In this document: piece after piece, positions 60,479-64,000 of the stretch | How the letters are laid out: every line of letters begins with the position of its first letter | Numbering within the stretch: the stretch's first letter is position 1 | NCBI GenBank assembly: GCA_017562135.1 | Contig: QEYB01000180.1 | Location: 620,001-684,000 of the forward strand | DNA length: 64,000 nucleotides | Origin: Dipylidium caninum | Lineage: Eukaryota > Platyhelminthes > Cestoda > Cyclophyllidea > Dipylidiidae | Direction: 5' to 3' | Notes under the pieces: model-generated | The model's input: the letters and a program-made list of their open reading frames with translations, nothing else | What the model was told of the DNA's origin: nothing | Databases searched by the model: none | Position numbers and translations under genes: made by a program

Positions 60479-61771
60479 CTCGCGCCTTGTCGCCTCACCA
60501 CCGTCGGTCCTACCGCCCTCAGACGCGACGTTTGGTCGAGGCTGATTCGCGTCATTTAGGAGTTTATTAAAATGTTATATTTTAAATAACAGCGTCCAAC
60601 TGCCTAGTGGTAGGAGAAGCCGAGGTGAGACTGCGCACAGCATGTACTGCACAGACTCCAGTCTGACCAGTTTTGGATGACAGCTTGGAATAAATGGATG
60701 AAGAGGGGCTTCTTCAGCGATGCCCAGAAGTTCACAGTCATTTGAGCACGCAACACCCAAGCACTGTGAGGGTGCAGCGAGCTTGGAAAAGACGCGCCCG
60801 CCAGCATTTTGAGCTGTCTCCTCCCGCTTTGAGAAGTCTGCGAAGGGGACTTGTGCCGAAGTTTAGGAAACGCATTCCGCGGTTAGGCGCCGTCAACTAT
60901 TTGCCTGGTCAGCCGCCCCCACTGACGCAAGTGGGCGGCTGCAAACGACAAGGAGGCAAACGTTCACACCGCTGTACGGTAAAAGCCATCTGATTTGTAA
61001 GGTCTAGTTGGGGATTGGAATATCCTTGAATCCACTAGGAGTTGAAAACATTAGTCTGCTTTGGCCTATCCCTCGTCACTCCGCTTAACGGCAGAGGCAG
61101 CCGTGCTCAGCTCGGCGGTGCCTGCTTTTGCGCCCTGGAGTTCGAGCTTTAGCAGAACCAACTGCACATCGTGCGCCCTGAGCATGTACGCCAGAGGACG
61201 GTGGTGTCGTACCTTCTTCCGACAAATCGGTGGGGCGGAGGTCGCGTCGGAGCGGTCAGTCATGGGTTCATGTCACTAAGACCGCCGAGCACCGGCAAAG
61301 ACGAGGGACGGCGCCAGAGGCACACATCTCCCTGATCTGGGTCTTTCAGCTCACCAAGAAAGGCCAATCAATTGTTGGGAGATTTGGCTAATCTCATACG
61401 AGCCGCCACGACACTGACAACAGCCCACTCGCAAGTGCAAGTGTTAACTACGCTGATGCCCAACACTTTTCACCTGTCACCGCTGACAATGCAGGTAGAA
61501 GTCGCAAAGACTCGCTATCCGTCTGCATCATGCGCTCAGGCGGTGGGGAACAGACTTTTCCGTCAGGGTTGCCAACCGGCCAAGCAAGAAATGGCCTGAG
61601 CCATGTCGCCTCATGTATTTACCGTCATTGGGCGAGAGCATCCCTAAAACCGACCATGTCGTCAATCAAAGTTATGATTTCCGTCCAACTAGAGAGATTA
61701 TGAAAAATACAATAAAAAAGGACTGAGTGATTGGGAATGATGAAAAAGGACAACAGAGTTGCACAACACCT

Positions 61772-61796
61772 GGGGGCGGGGCGGGGGCGAGGAGGG
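61772..61796 (+). other. G-run cluster (possible G-quadruplex)
   Basis: Runs of 5, 4, 5 and 3 G with short spacers lie in 25 nt. Confidence 0.65.
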
Positions 61797-61995
61797 CGGT
61801 CCGACTGCTTGGGGGACCCCAGGGTAAGGAGGGTGGCTAGCTCAAAGACCACAATTCAACGGTATGAATGAAGAAGTCTCCAGTTGGCGTCAATTCGGGG
61901 TTGCCGAAGGTCTCGCAGGTCTGGCTTCTGCCCCGGTTAAGATTCTCGCCTATTCTTAGTGCGGAGCTTGCGCTGAATCCCCAGAAGAGCGGGGC

Positions 61996-62021
61996 AGAGA
62001 GAAAGAGAGAGAGAGAGAGAG
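61996..62021. repeat. GA dinucleotide microsatellite
   Basis: A near-perfect GA tract interrupted once by AA, followed after 30 nt by a GGA/GAA-rich purine tract. Confidence 0.9.
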
Positions 62022-64000
62022 CGTGAGCGAAAGGACAATGTCGTCTCAGGAGGAGGATGAGGAGGAAGAGAAGGAGGAGGAGGGGATAATGCACCCAAGA
62101 CTAAAGAGGCTCAAGTCATGACACGAGACCGCAAATTGATTATAAGTCATTCTGGGGTGTTGTTTTTTGCACCGAACGTTTCACAGGTCCAGAGTTTACT
62201 TATCCCTTCTCCTCAGGAATGCCACATTCTGACATCGATTCAAAAAGTCGTTTGCCCTCCCAATGCTACTGAACTTTCCAAACCTGTGATCGTAGCCTTA
62301 CTTGCTTAACGGAGACTTACTTCGAACATCCGATTATGAGAACTTCTGATTCGCCCGAGATGAAGAAGGAATTTTTCCTCGACCACGGATACTTCTGAAA
62401 ATAGAGCGCATATTTACAGCGTGAGAAAGGGCTTTAACGAGATTCCAAATTCGTTGTGGAAATTTTTTAGCAGACCGAATTTGGCTTTACTATGCATGAG
62501 CACCTCACTTCCGCCCCCGGCTATGTGCATTCTCCGGCATTGGCATTCATGCCAAAAAATATCTTATTCCCTTCAGCAAAGTTATTACGACGTGAGGCAA
62601 GATCCCGCACGCATCGCACATACACAAGTGGCGTGGTAATTGGCGCGAGTTTGTCAACAAGGGGCTGAGAGTGAAGGGCAACGCGCCGCGTGAGAACCGA
62701 GAAAGGCCCATCCCCGTGTGCAGGCGGGGAGTGGGAGGTTGCGCCAAAAGAGCTACGTTACCACTACTGCACCGTCGCCAGACGCCACGAGAGGGCAAAG
62801 GCCAGCCGTTAGACGGTGCTCGAGGCCGTGCATGGCCGCGCTGTTCGTCTCGCGCAGGTACCGAGGTGGCGAATCTCCTCTGAACTGGTCTGCGACTCTC
62901 TTCACCACCCTGGTCCACCCGCTCGCAGCTGGGTTGACGAAGGGTCTCCCCTCGTCTTGTCGCCCGGAGCGGGCGGGAGGCTCGCCAGGCGCTGTTGCCG
63001 GAGGGAGAACATGGAAGGCAAGAACCCACCTTGAAGCACAGGCTTGCAGCCCTCGAGGCCAGATCACAGGCTTCCTCGACCATAAGTTCTTCTCCACAAA
63101 GTGCTGCGGAGGAAAGGGTCCAATGAAAGACGAAGCTTTCGCCTGTTCCGTAGAACATTCCGCCGCTCAGCCGGGGATGGCAGCTCAGATAGGCCCCCAT
63201 GAGCTAAATGCCAGATCAGGTAATGAAGTGCAAATTGCGTTATTGAAAAACTGTGGCGCCAAACGGTAAAGCAGTCGGCTCTAAAGGTTTGGGACTCTTT
63301 CCAAAATGTGCCACAGAGTAGGGCGCTGCTTTCCACGCCCGCATTTTAAACTAAATGGTAGAAAACAGACATCGCGAGATGGCTCTTCAGTGTGCTTAAC
63401 CTTTCGGGAGTCCCTTTGGTCTTGCCACAAAAGAGAGCGATTCGCGTGCCCCGCCCTGGGGTCCCTCCGTGGACGCGGTCGTTTTGCAAAGTGCTGGAGC
63501 CCCTTGAACAAGGGACGCGGAGGAAGATCGGCAGAACAACTTTTGCTCGGTCCGCCACTTCTTATGATAGCTGGAAGTGCGTTGTTTCCTTAGAGAGTTT
63601 TTAAGCTCACAGTCGCGGGGATGAGAAGGCAGGTACCGCCGACAAGTGCCCAACGTGTACGCCCTTGGGACTGTGGCAATGAAACCGACGAAACGGGACA
63701 ATGGCGAGAGTATTTGGTGCCAGCTTAGGCTGTTTCAGGAAAGAAGAAAGTAACCTGGTCCCCCCCAACTGCACCGCTGTTGGTCGCCTTGGTATATTAG
63801 ACCAACGACGGCGCGTGTCGCGAGTGAAAAGTCTTTACTTAGTCACACGAGGCATTCGTTCCTATAGTTCATTTGTCCATAACCCTCGTACACAACCAGT
63901 TGGGAGGGGAGGGAAAAAGCCTTACATAATCATTGGTGTCCTTGATGAGCAAAACACAGGGCTGGTTCTGTTGCACACCAGACAGAGTACTGTGCTTTGA

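Larger units (their letters stand above)
60020..64000. other. right end, GC-rich, no gene supported
   Basis: Holds two short GC-rich inverted repeats (60451-60478, 60910-60941), a G-run cluster at 61772-61796, a GA microsatellite near 61996-62021 and a purine-rich tract to 62085. Between 62.6 and 63.3 kb both strands are open for about 200 codons, which I take as a composition effect. 63.3-64.0 kb has overlapping short frames only. Confidence 0.4.

Noticed and set aside
62547..63269. Opposed open frames of 217 (-) and 183 (+) codons
   Set aside because: Both strands are open at once in GC-rich DNA, and neither product has a recognisable domain or hydrophobic pattern.

Overview
This is eukaryotic, metazoan DNA. 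Coding sequence is split into many exons, and most introns in the compact genes are only about 29-42 nt, next to a minority of 0.3-2 kb. Together with the divergent but recognisable animal proteins (cyclin Y, a CDK4/6-type kinase, tetraspanins, a LIM-homeodomain factor), this suggests a flatworm, perhaps a parasitic one. That taxonomic call is inference; no species marker, tRNA, rRNA or clear transposon was found.

Layout. 0-6 kb has no gene I can support. At 6.0-6.3 kb (-) is the N-terminal part of an RNA polymerase III subunit RPC9/CRCP. At 10.4-11.6 kb (-) is a complete CDK4/6-like kinase, head-to-head with a cyclin Y gene at 13.2-18.4 kb (+). Two tetraspanins with the same exon plan lie tail-to-tail at 21.9-23.1 kb (+) and 28.5-29.4 kb (-). 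LSM6 is a single exon at 31.2-31.4 kb (-). It is divergent from the largest gene in the window, the RNA polymerase I largest subunit POLR1A (33.1-46.2 kb, +, 23 exons, about 1766 residues). An ERp57/PDIA3-like protein disulfide isomerase (48.5-50.1 kb, -, 7 exons, 480 residues, C-terminal QEEL) follows, then an uncharacterised tail-anchored protein (51.8-52.9 kb, -). A LIM-homeobox gene of the Arrowhead/LHX6/8 type occupies 55.9-60.0 kb (+). The last 4 kb and the other gaps are GC-rich or low-complexity DNA without convincing genes.

The genes are mostly unrelated housekeeping and developmental functions. Two themes recur: transcription and RNA machinery (RPC9, POLR1A, LSM6), and cell-cycle control (CDK4/6-like next to cyclin Y). 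No operon, CRISPR array or obviously new system was seen. The most interesting signals are three predicted GC-AG introns, introns of 29-30 nt, the tetraspanin pair with matched exons, an enlarged first LIM finger, and five single-base reading-frame breaks in otherwise conserved exons. The frame breaks look more like base errors in the assembly than pseudogenes. All exon borders were worked out by eye from splice signals, phase and remembered family motifs; no alignment was run.
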